Below, in pieces: positions 1-11,200 of a stretch of 64,000 nucleotides of DNA. The translations under genes and the position numbers were made by a program. The first letter of the stretch is position 1. Every line of letters begins with the position of its first letter. The stretch spans positions 372,001 to 436,000 of the forward strand of contig JAEHOE010000041.1 of the NCBI GenBank assembly GCA_016858145.1. Direction: 5' to 3'. The stretch comes from Edaphochlamys debaryana. Lineage: Eukaryota; Chlorophyta; Chlorophyceae; Chlamydomonadales. Below the pieces are notes generated by a model. That model did not search any database. It saw only the letters and a program-made list of their open reading frames with translations, and was not told the DNA's origin.

Positions 1-1699
1 CCCCCTCCGCCCCCTCCGTCCCCGCCGCCCGACACACATGCCCCACGCAGGCCCCCCGCCGATAGTCCACTGCCATCGCTAGAGCTCCAAGGCGCACACA
101 GGACAGCCCAGTGCTCTAGCTCTCAAACTCACCGCTCGCCCCGCCCGCTTGCCTGCAACATGGTCGCGTCTGACGGTCTGATTTCCTCAGCCAACTGTCG
201 AACATCGTTACCACCCACAGGTTCGGCCCCGGCGCATGTGGGCACTAGGCGTGTGAGCTTGGGATCATGAGCCCTTCCTCACCAATGCCCTGACGCGGTA
301 AGCGAGCACTCCAGGTAAGGCCCGCGGCCGTAACACAGGCCACCGACGCCCACGCCCTTTCATGGCTCACTCGAGTGACCTTTGCTTCGGTGTTCTCCAC
401 GTACCCCCCTTCCCCCTCTCCCTCCCCCTTCCGCCCCCTTCTCCGACAAACGGCTGATACTGGCTTCTCACCTTGATTTGCCCGCAAATCCCGGCGCAGG
501 CAAAGCCGTGAAGGTCCCTGGCCGGCGGAGCCTTTCCATGAGGGCCCCCACCCCCATCAGCCTGTGTCATCTCTCTCTCCGATGAGTGCTGCCGTGGTCG
601 TGAATGCTGGACCCCAGGAAGGGTGCACGGCAGCTGGCTGCCGTTGCTAGACAGGTAGATCGGTTCAGCCCAAGCCCGGTTCTGAGGCCTGATGGCAGGC
701 TGGTCCTCCGCCCCCGACACCCCGGCCCAGACACCCCGGCCCCGGCCAACATCATGCAACGCCAACACCGCGGCAATACGCCCCGTTGTCTATAATAACC
801 CCGGTCCAGAGACCCCGGACCAAGCGCTTCGCTTCGTTGATGTTCTTCTTACCCCGGCCCAGAGATAGGCAGGTAATCCGAGCGAGCTGATCCGGTCAAG
901 CCTGAGCCCGGTCCTTGACGGTGCTGGGGGCCTGGGGCGTACTCGTAGACGCAGCTGCTCGGGGCGGCTGCAGTGTGCGGTGGTCAGGCTGGGACCCGCC
1001 AGCGCCAAGGGCCTTGAGGGGCCTCTTACCACAGGCACGCTTTACGCACACACACGGGCGTCGATCGGCTCGACGGGGGATCTCAGAGGAGGTGCCCGCC
1101 AGCGCGCTCGTTGTAGAGTAGCGGCATGACCGGCGCTCGCTTGGAGCCACATGACGCCTTCGCAGCGTCAGCTTCGGGGGCTTTGGGAACACGCGTTCCC
1201 GGGGGTGTGATCGTACGCGTGTTGACCGGCGAAGTGCGCGACGGCAAGTGCGTGCCGAACGGTCGCAGGCCTCAATACCTGCATTTGCGCAGCGCTGAGC
1301 GGTCGCGCCACGCTGCCTTCTTCGACTTGCGCGGTGCGAACCCCACGTGCACCACCCACATGCGTCACCAGGTTAGCGCGGGTCGGGCGCAGATGCGATT
1401 GCCGTTCTATTGCTTGACCGATGAGAAACGCGGATAAAAGGATAGACGCGGCTCCGAGCTGGGTGAGGGCACTGGGCACTGACAAAGTGCGCTAACGGTC
1501 ATTGGTCGCGTAAGCCCCCCAGCGTCAACACAGCGAACGCTCATTGTTCCCCACATTGCATCACTTGACCAACTCTACTCACCGAAACATTCGCAGCGCG
1601 CTGCAGCAACAACAGACGCAACAACGCGACAGTCACAAGAGCCTGCTTCTTGCCCTTGAGCCTCGTTTCCGCATGAACTCCTTTCGCTGCTCTTAGTGA
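1..1699. other. Upstream region without a supported gene
   Basis: I see no convincing gene here. An ATG-initiated open frame of 103 codons runs 1126-1437 (+), but it has no recognisable motif and no splice partner. A motif close to ACCCCGGCCCAGA recurs in degenerate form near 719, 798 and 851. The stretch 535-585 resembles 6583-6640 (both carry CACCCCCATCAGCC followed by a TCTC-rich tail), so part of this region is dispersed repeat. A promoter for the gene beginning at 1700 should lie here, but no TATA-like element stands out. Confidence 0.5.
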
Positions 1700-4600
1700 A
1701 TGTGTCAAACACCTCGAGGCAGCCTGGGGCCAGGAGCCAGGGCCCAGGCGACGCGCTCTGCCCTACGGCGCACCGAGCGCCAGATGCATCCCCAGCGCCT
1801 CCCTCTTGAGGCGCTGAGCGGGGAGGCGTTGCGCCGGCACGTTCTCCTGAAAGCCGCTACTCAGGTAACTCCGTGCGCAAGCTTATGTACACCATGTACA
1901 TGGCGTTCGAAACCTGGCTTTACGTTACCCATGTCAACGTGTCCAGCTAACAACCGGCTCGATTATCTATGCGCAGAGTGAGGAGCTCGGCTTCTGGGGA
2001 GAATCTGGCGGCTTTGCTCCGCTCTGGGCACCTCCACCTCCTCGCAAGCGGACGCTCGTTCTGGATCTTGAGGTGCTTTGTAGGTGCGTGAAACAGTCCC
2101 CGCAAAGCCGGAAACTCTCGACGCGATGACACGGTTTGCGTCCGGTACAATCACAACGCCTCTCACTTGAACTTGATTGTTTCGCGCTCCCCCAGCGGCG
2201 TCACGGTCTACGACCAGCGCAACTTCGTCAACCGCGTCTGGGCGCGCCCCCACGCGGCGCACTTCCTCGACTCAGTACGCCCCATGTTCCGGCTGGCGGC
2301 ATGGTCAAAGCAGTCCTCGGCGTGGGTGGACGCCGCTCTGCAAGCTCTGGACCCGACGGGAGCCATCCTACCGCGGAGGTGGGCACGGGCGGCCGAGTTT
2401 GAATTCGCTGCAGTACGCTGAGTTTTACAGGGTGACAGCCTGCTAGGTTGCATCTTCGGCCGTCACGATAACGCCTCTCACCCCTGTCTCTCTCCTCCCT
2501 TTCCCACCTCAGGCCCCAGGCGAGCACCGATTCCAATGCCGCCGCGTCAGCTGGCTGCGCCCAGCCGGCGTCAGCCTCGGAGCCATCCACCACAGGGACC
2601 GCAGCCCCGGGCTGCTGCAGCGCCTCGAGCGGGCCCTGCTCGCCCTCTAGCGTCGCGGCGGAGGCTGCGCAGGACGTCGCTCGGGTGCACGCGCCCAGCT
2701 GCAGCGGGCACGCTTACGTGGACGTGATCAGCCCCTCTGGGCCGGGCTGCTGCGACGCGACGCCGGCGCCCGCCAATGACGTGGCGGCGCCGCCGTCCAC
2801 GTCAGCGCCCGCCGGCGAGGCGACCATCATTGTGGACGACGGCGCTGCCGTACACCCGACCGGTAGGTCTTTGAGCGCTGGCGAAGGGGGTTGTAATCTT
2901 ACGACCTCACGCCCTTGCGGCATGGCATCGCCACCGGCGCTCGCCATGCTCGTGTCTTGCCACCCGCAGCCGCCCCTCTGCCCCAAACACTCCCCGCCCC
3001 ACACTCAAAGCGCTCCCCCCCGCCCGCCCCGCCGCAGACGTTCTCATCGTCACCACCAGCCGCACCTTCTTTGGCTCCATGTCCGGCAGCGCCATCGAGG
3101 TGGAGCCCTGGGTCCCGGACGTCGAGGACCACGCCCTCCGCCACCTGGCGGCGCTGCTGTCGCACCACCTCGCCACGCCTTCGGCGCCGCCCCTCTCCCC
3201 CGCCGACGGTACGGCAGCCGTGTGCGGCGTGAACCTGTACGGCGGGCTGGCGGGGCCCGCCGGCGCCGCGCCCTCGCCCGTGCCGCTGCAGCTTCAGCGT
3301 CTGGGCCTGCTCGACCGCCGCGTCGGCAGCGGCCCCGACGGCTCCGCCGCCACCGCCGCCGCAGCGGCGACGCTGCTGTCGGCCTCGGCCGGCGGCGCCG
3401 CTGGCGCGGTGGCGGCCGCGCCGCTTGGCCTCCCGGTCGACGTGACGCTCACGCCGAGCGCAAGCCTCGCGGCGGAGTGCGAGGCGCTGGCGCTCGAGCC
3501 GGCGTGCGCTCCGGCGGCCGGGGCTGGGCGCCCGGGCGCGGGTGCGCTGCGCCTGGCGGAGCAGGAGTGCTGGCGGGACCCGCCCGCGGCGCGGCCGCGG
3601 CGCGCGTTCCGGCGCGCGCGGCTGGCCTTCCTAGAGCTGGTGAACCTGGCGACGGAGGGCGGCGAGGCCGGGGAGGGGGAGGGCGAGGGGCGGCCGTTCG
3701 TGGCGCAGCTCGAGCGGGCGCTGCCGCCGCGAGCGCCGCGGGCGCCGCCGGCGCTGGAGGGCGTGGCGGAGGGTGAGGAGGAGGGCCTCGAGGAGGAGGA
3801 GGAGGAGGGCGCCGGCCCTTCGCACAGCGACGAGAGCGGGGCCGAGCTGGACCTAGCGCTGGCGCCGTGCGGCGAGGACGGGGACGGGGATGGGGATGGG
3901 GGTGCGGACGAGGGCTGGGCCCGTCCCAGCGGGGAGCAGCTGTGGGGCGCGTCCTGCCCCCTGCCGAGCCCGGTCCGTGGAGGGCCTCTGAGCCCCCCAC
4001 ATGGGCTCCACACGCAGTCCGCGGCGCCCCGCCTGTTCGCCGTTATGTCATCGGATGAGGGGCCGCGCTCTCTAGAAGCGCCCAGGACCCAGCGTCGCGC
4101 GGCGTCGAGCCCCATGGAGGTCGGCGACGAGCCGGGCACCGCGCAGCCCCTCGGCGGCTGCGGCCTGTCGTTCGCCTTCCTGCGGCGACGGAGCGGCCGC
4201 CGGCTCCGCTGCGTCGCCGCCACCGCCTCCGCCACCGGCCCTGCCGCCGCCAGTGAGGCCTCCTTCTTCTCCTCGCCGTCCTCTGCTGCTGCGGCGGCGG
4301 CGTCCGGCCCGCTTTCGAGCTCTGCATCAGAGCCCGCCGACATCGCCCGCGTCTCCGCGCCCCGATCTTTCCACAAGCTGCGCCGGTTCGCCTCGTCCTT
4401 CTTCAACCGCCAACCGACGGGCCAAGCCCGCGCCGCCACCTGCCCCGGCGCCTGCCCAAGCTCCGGCGCCAGTGCCTGCGCTAGCGGCGCCGGCAGCGGC
4501 AGTGGCAGCGGCAACAGCGGCAGCAGCTGCTGTGGTAGCTGCGGCAGCCAGACAACAACAAGCCAGGAGCTCACGCTCGCAAGCACCTCGGAGCTCGGAG

Positions 4601-5022
4601 CGTCAATGCACCGCGTTTCGGCCAACACGTCTTCCTCGATCGCAAGCGACAATGAATGGGCACATCAAGCTGGCCAAATCGCCCGATCGCTTCAACGTCC
4701 GACCTTCGTCTCGGAGCCAATCCTCGAGCTAGAAGAGCTGCCGCTGGGCCCAGTACTCCGAGACCGGTTGCCCAGCAGCGCCTCGGGATCTGCTCGCATC
4801 GCTCATTTCATGTGCGTCGCGGCTGCAGCCGCCACGGCGCCGGCGGTGGGGTTCGTGGCGGCGGAGGGCGGCCAGGCGGTTGCGCCGGTGCCCTGCCGGC
4901 CGTCGCTCAAGCGCTCGTCCATCTCTGAGCCGTCGCTCCCAGACTGCTGCGGCTTGCTTGCTGGGGACGAGGGGAAGGGCCTGCTGCAGCACGCGTCGAC
5001 CTGCGTTGCTGACTGCGAGTAG
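1700..5022 (+). CDS. FCP1/NIF-family HAD phosphatase-like protein, degenerate catalytic motif
   Basis: Five exons in phase: 1700-1864, 1977-2083, 2196-2378, 2513-2862, 3038-5022, giving 929 residues. ATG 1700 directly follows an in-frame stop; ATG 1784 is an alternative start. Exon 2 carries RKRTLVLDLEVL, which matches the KTLVLDLDETL block of CTD-phosphatase-like (FCP1/SCP/dullard) HAD enzymes. Exon 3 continues with WARPHAAHFLDSV and LAAWSKQSSAWVDAAL, equivalent to the RPG..EFL and FTAS..YA blocks. Exon 4 has IIVDD and exon 5 has GSAIEVEPWVPDVEDHALRH, the usual NAI..EPW..D..D block. In the family the DxDx(T/V) motif supplies the nucleophile and acid/base aspartates; here it reads D-L-E-V-L, with the second aspartate replaced by glutamate, so activity is doubtful. 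From about residue 330 the protein is a Ser/Ala/Glu-rich low-complexity tail of some 600 residues. Family assignment is by eye; the substrate is unknown. Confidence 0.65.
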
Positions 5023-8000
5023 GGGCGGGGAGGGGCAGCGGTGCCTGCAAATAAAGTGGGAGGGGTCATGCCTCGCACAGCGTGACCACAGGCATGCATG
5101 CGCTTCATACCGTGGGCAGGATAGCATGGGAATTCGTCAGTGTGTAGGAGGCGTGTGGAGTGTGCTGAGGCTTGGATGGGAGGTGGTGCGCTGCTGGTAT
5201 CGGAGGTGGTGCTTTGCCGGGGACTGCGTTCTAAATCTAGAATAAGTTTTACTCCTGACCTGACCGGCCGTGGAGAAGGCGGCAGGTGCTGAGGTTATTA
5301 ACTGAGCCTTGTCGACACTGCTCTTCGTAGGTCCGTCTTGAGGGTTGGCTGCTAGCCACGGGTGCGGTGGCACGCATCTGCCGTACCGACTTATGGGATT
5401 CCTTGTGCATGCTGAGCGTGCTGTGCCATGTGCACATCACGTGCTCGCTCCACGCGGCCAATCCTTAGAACTGCATTGCAGGTGCCGCTTTGTGTGTTGG
5501 CGCCGTTGCAAGTATTACGCAGGTGGCAGGGCTTCGGCCGCTGCTTGGTAGCTAGTAGGCTGACCGCTCAACCATTGGACACTTGGTGTGTTTAACCGTG
5601 GGGGTGTTGGCGAACGGAGGGCAGGCACAGACCTTTGTGTTTCGCTTCGGGGTCCGCATGCTCAGCCCTTTTCCTGCCTTGGGGCACATGATTGTTTGTG
5701 ACGAGAGGTTGGATGTCCTCGCGTTCGGTGCTTGGTAAGCTGCGGGCACTGCTTGCCTTGGCGTGCCTGCAAGGCGGAAGGTGCAAAGCGGAAGCGTCCC
5801 TCCTTGTATCCGGGAGGGGGATACGGACGGCTCGGCCGGTCTGCCACGTGTAGCGATTTCATTATGCTAGGATTCAAATTGCTGTGGGGGCGTGTGGTGC
5901 TTTCGCCTGGCCCGCGACGTGGTTACGCCTGCTGGCTTCATAGCTTTTGGTGTTTTTCTTGGACCCGGTGGACCCCGGTGGGTGGTGGGAGGTCCACTGG
6001 CTTTGACGATGAGGGGATGTGAGGTTGGACAAGCAGCAAACCGAACAACCAAGAACTCCTGCCCCTGCAATGAGGGTGCTTGGATAACGTCACAAGTGCC
6101 TGACGGGGCGCGCCGCAGCTTGTCTCTGAGAGTAGTGCACGTCTGCCGTTTTGCATCGAGGGGCTTCTTAGATGAGAGGCTGAGCGCCGATTGCTTGCGT
6201 GCGAGCGAACTCTGAGAGTGTGCTGAGTGAGGGTGCGCCTGCGGGCCACTGCTTTGTGGGTTAATGTGTGAAGCACTTCCCGGGCTATGTGTGCGTTAGC
6301 TTGAGGCAAGGGGCTGAGGAGCATGGCTAGGGCGGGCGGGATGAAAAAGCCCCGGAATCCGGGAGTTAGCCCCGATGGCGGACATTTAAGAGTGCACCAA
6401 GGAAGCCGACCGCTCCGTGCGGTACCCCGCTCACCGTGTCCTGTCGCCCCTGTGCCGCTGCGCATCAGCCATGACGCGTGGTCTCGGCCTCCCAGCTATG
6501 AGCAGGTCCAGGGCCGGTATAGTCCTCCTCCTCTTCCCCTTTGGTGTGGCCCCACCGATGGTTGGTGGCTTAGCTGCGTGCGTGGACGCCCTCACCCCCA
6601 TCAGCCCGTGTAATATCTCTCTCTCTCTCCCAGCCTGCCACTTCGGAAAGGGGTAGATACAGGAACTGCACGCGGTTCCCGGAAGCTTTTGTTGGCTTTA
6701 CACGGACAAAAGGCCGTGAACTCCCTAAGGGGCCATGGGCCCAAGGGATTCCAGCGGTGGGTGACAACGAAGACCAACGCGCGCAGCCGCGACCTACCTT
6801 GGTGTCGTTGTTGCCTGTGAACCGGGAGGGCCCGCGAGGGCGAGGGGCAAGGGGTCTCGCGGGTGGACACGCACACAAGTGATGGAAAGGGGGGGAGAGC
6901 GAGTTGCCGGGGTCGGCCAGTCCTCACGTTGGGGCGCCAGCGCGCAGCAGAGCCTGAGGGAACGCCCGTAGACCCGCGAGCCGCCGGGGTGTGAGCCTGT
7001 GAGGAGCTACGGTCCTACGAAGGTGTGTAGGTGTCCACCTAGGCTGCTAGGCTGCCGGGCCCAGCATGCTTGGGTGTGAGCAGCGCTGTCGGGGTACCGC
7101 GGCCCACCTGTCAAAGTGAGTAGTGGAGGCGCATTGCAAGTGCAGAAGGACACGCACGGGTCTGGGGTTTCAGCCTCTGGGCGGTGGGCGCATGGAGCAT
7201 GAACCCGGCCCCTTCCTGGGCTCTTGGGCAGTCTGCGTTAGGCCGGGGGTGGGCGTTGGGGGTCCGGCGTGAAGGGGAAGTCATAGCGTCAGACCCTCAC
7301 CCCATTTCCCCGCGGCCAGACACGCTCCAGAAGCGGAGTCAGAGGCAGGGCATGCCTAAGGCGAGGCACGGTAACACTGGGTCAGGAATGAAGACCGATT
7401 GGCATGATCAGCCGGGGACACGGGGAGGGTCTGCGAGGACCAGCTCGGGGTGACAGGCGAGGGGGACAAGGAGGGTCGCCGAGAGTTCGTAGGCGTACTG
7501 AAGTGTGTGTAGGCTTGGAGGGAGCCGGGTTCTAAGAGCGAGGCCAAATGCTGCGCCACGGAGCATATCGACGAACTGGCTCCTGCGTAGGAGCAGGGTG
7601 GTTGCCCGAAGGCAGGCGAGGAGGTGCGGACGGAGGGACGGCAGATTGGCGCGGAGAGGCCTGACGCTTGAGGCTCAAGATGCTGAGGGCTGAGGTGCGT
7701 AGGAAAACCGTGCGGGTTGACGGTTTCAGTGAGTGCAGCGTCCAGTGCACTGGCTGCAGTGGGGCAGACGGGTAGGGCAGGGCGGCGAGCCGGGATCAAC
7801 GAGCGGCCTTTCAAAGGGGGGGGGGAACTCGGGGCGACCCGGGGCGGCGGTGGGGGGGGGTCTTCCTCACGAGTGCCACGGTGCGACCCGCCCGACAGCG
7901 TAAAGCCAAACGTGCACAAACGTACTTTCCAGCACTCACCATGGTCTCGGAAGCTCAAGGCATCAGGCTCACAACTGCGGGCCCCCCGCCCAACGCGCCG

Positions 8001-8230
8001 GTGGGTATGGTAGCGTGGCGTGGAGTACGGGCGCATGTGCGCCATTTTGTATGTCGATAACGGGAGGCGTTCCCTGGCGCGACCTCGCATTTGTTATAGC
8101 GTCAAGCCACTGTAAACGGTAGACCTCTACAGAATAGCGTAAGGAGAGCTGCTTAGGCGATTCGCGTGCAGCGTGGTGCCCAACGTAGAATGTGATATGT
8201 GTATCAAGTCTCCTTAGGTATTGCTAGAGC
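5023..8230. other. Intergenic region with dispersed repeats
   Basis: No supported gene. The first part is probably the 3' untranslated region of the phosphatase-like gene. The block 6796-6905 recurs in diverged form at 49782-49893 (shared core GGGAGGGCCCGCGAGGGC and CTCGCGGGTGGACACGCAC). The stretch 6583-6640 resembles 535-585. A 244-codon open frame on the minus strand (7356-8090) has no motif and looks like GC-driven openness. Confidence 0.5.
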
Positions 8231-11200
8231 ATGAGAGGAGTGGCAAAGGCGCGGGCCAAGCGCTGTGGCCTGGCCAACTGGGAGGCCTCCATTTCTGCTC
8301 GCGAGGAGCTGACTAGGCTGCTGACGACCCTGGTGCTCAGTGGATTAAGCCTGGTGCAACTTCTCAAGCCAGCTTGCAGCGACAACACCTTGCCATGGCA
8401 CCGCTACCCTTGCGACGGGCGGCTTATCACGAAGGTGCACTTCATCTACAGTAACTACCCATCCGGCTACGCTCTGTTCTTCCGGGTGGCACCCCGGGAC
8501 TTCTGGGTCAGGTATCGTGGTGTCGGGGCGGGGGTGGGTTTGGCACGGGGCGTGCCCGGCGTGCCCACGCGTGTAAAGGAAAACGCTGCGGCTAGCTGCT
8601 GCTCACACACTGACAAAGCGCCATCGGGGCGAAACCGAGACGGAGGCCCAAGTATCTAGTATGAGTCCGCAGCTGTTCTGACTCTGGGAGCGGGGCCCTG
8701 TGCCTACCGCCCTTCCGCGCACGGCTGTCGTTTCTGGGCCCACCCGCTCTGCCCCTGCCCCTCGACGCAGTGTGATGCACGTCCTTCTGTGGTCACGGCT
8801 GCTGCTCTGCGCGTCGCTGCCGGCACGCGTGTGGTCCCGGCGGGTGTCCCCCGTGCTGAGCGTGACGCAGCGCCTGCTGCCGCCGCTCTTCCTGCTCTGC
8901 TACTCCCTGTTTAGACCCGAGGAGCAGCCCTCGCCGCTGTCGCTTTGGTACATCCAGGTAGGGGAAGGGACACGGGTTGGAAGCCTGAGGTTACGGCTAC
9001 GTTCCTCTTGTTATGGGGCCGCAGGGGGCCGCAGGGGGCCTGCGCACCCTGAAACGACGCCGCCCGTTGCAGCCGCTTCGCCTTCTTTCTGTTGTACATC
9101 ACTCATAGTATACTGCCGTACCTGGCCCGCATGTGTTGCGAGCGTTCACACGCGCATGCCCCCGCCCGCCGCATGGTCGCAGGTGGCGCCAGTTATAGAC
9201 GTGTGCTGCGGTCTGTCGTCCCTTGGGGTGAGCGGGAGGGGGCAGCCGGGCAAGCGTCTCATTGCAGGTCCCCCCAGGTGCCGCCCCGGCACTGCAGTGC
9301 TTATCGCCCCCCATCGCCCCGCAGCCCCGCACACCCACCGCCCTTCCTGCCTTCCTCGTCCCTTCTCCCCGTAGCCCCTCCACCCCTCCACCACACCTCC
9401 ACCGACCCTCAACCCCCACCCCCCACCCCCACCCTCGCCTGACCCTGCGCCCGGCCCACACCGCCCCGCCCCGCCCCGCCCCGCCCCGCCCCCGCTCCCT
9501 CCCCCAGGGCGGACCCCTCACCTCCCTCGTCTACGCCCTGGCCTCCCTCCCCGTCACCGCGCCCCTGGCCCTGCGCCTCGCCCGCCTGCACCCCACCCTG
9601 GGTCTCCAAGCGGGTCGCATGGTGGGCCAACAGGCCGCAGCCACCCTAGCCACCCTGGTATTCGCCCTGTGGCGCTTACGGGCGGGGCCCAAGAACGTTC
9701 GCGAAAGCGTGCGTTCCGAGGGCGAAGCCGGACCGGGCCCAAGCGGGTCCATGGACGCGTCGCCCCAGGCCCTGGCGGGCCCGTGCGACAACGCGCTCGC
9801 CGGTCTCGAAGAGCCGGCGGCGGGCATGGGCAGTGATGGGGGCGAGCTCCCGGCGCGGGGTGGGGATGGTTTGGGAGGGGAGGGGCGGTCAGGGGGGCAG
9901 CCGCTGGCTCCGGCAGCCGGGGACACGCTCCCGGTCACGTGGCTCTCCGACCTCCGCGCGGCCCTTCAGCTTCCCGAGGAGTTCTCCCCCGATATGGGCG
10001 CATACGACACAGCACTCCTGCCGTACTCGTACTCCGCCCTACCGCCGTCTGCGGCCGCCGCCGTCGGCCCCGACTCCCCCAGCCCCGCCAGCGACGGCGC
10101 GACGGAGCCCCGCCGCCGTACCGGCGCAGCAGCACTCCCCGGCGGCGCCATCAAACCGTACGCTCCCGTACACTCGTACAAGTCGTACACGCAGTGCATG
10201 ACTATCGTGTGTAAGATCGACGGCGTGGAGCCGGAGGATCTGCGGCAGGGATACGAACAGCGCATGGCCCGTTCGCTCCAGGAGCAGGGCCTGGAGCTGG
10301 AGGGGCTGGCGGTGCGCCGGGGCTGCATCGAGCTGGTGAGGAGGAGGGGCGTGGGGAGGCCTGATTGGTTTGGGACACGTCAGCATGGTGTTGATATAGC
10401 GGGGCGGCATGGAGGCGCAGCAGGAGGGGGTTTGGGGGTTGTGGGGAGGTCATGGGGAGGTCGTGGGGTTAAGTCAGCGGGGGCTTTTGGAAGCCGAGGC
10501 TGCGTCGATCTATATTGAGAATTGCCTGAAGGGCTGCTCCTGTTTTCTAGGGCAACATCAGCGCAGCGGAGAGCCGGAGAATAAGATGTCCTCAAAGTAC
10601 TTCCTTGCTTGTCACGCGTGGGCCTGCCGATGGCACCGCTGTTGCAGAGGCAGCGCTACTCCTGGACCATTGGCACACCGCCAAAACACACACGTTTTCC
10701 CCCCGCCTTTCCCCCCCGCCCCCCGCCTGTGCAGGTGGTGGACGTCCGCTCCTGGGCAGCCGCCGCCGCCGCCGCCCACCGCCACGGACCCGACCTCGGC
10801 GGCGGCGCCGCCACCGAGCCCCTGAGCCTCGAGGCAGCCGACCCAGATGGATCCCGCCTGCCCGACATTGGCGCCGTCATTCGGGCGCTACAGCTGGACC
10901 GACCCTGGGAGTGGGCGGACGCATCCCCACTCCGCTCCGACCGACTGGCAGGCAGCGAGGAGTCGCTGCCAGACACAGCCGCGGAGGGCGGGTTCGGCGG
11001 GCACGTTTCTGGATCCAGCGCTTCCGCGCACGCCGATCCCCCCGCTGGCGCTCTGGGCCCAGATCTGGATCTGGATCGGGATTGGGATCCAGCGTCGGAA
11101 GTGACGGTATCTGCCTCGTTGGCACGAGTACCGAGTCGATGGCTACGGGGCCGGCCGAGCCGGGCCCCGCGGATCGTCGCCTGCACCCCCCGTGTGATGG

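Noticed and set aside
1126..1437. 103-codon plus-strand open frame
   Set aside because: Single exon, no motif and no neighbouring support. It is mentioned only in the region note.
2084..2196. Apparent frameshift between the DLEVL motif and the ARPHAAHF block
   Set aside because: A normal intron 2084-2195, with a GTGCGT donor and a pyrimidine-rich CCCCCAG acceptor, restores the phase. No frameshift is needed.
3294..4652. 452-codon open frame on the minus strand
   Set aside because: It lies opposite the low-complexity tail of the phosphatase-like gene, with Arg/Ser/Pro-rich mirror composition and no motif. It is an antisense shadow of GC-rich codons.
7356..8090. 244-codon minus-strand open frame
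   Set aside because: No domain, no splice partners and no low-complexity signature typical of this genome's genes. High GC alone gives long open frames here.
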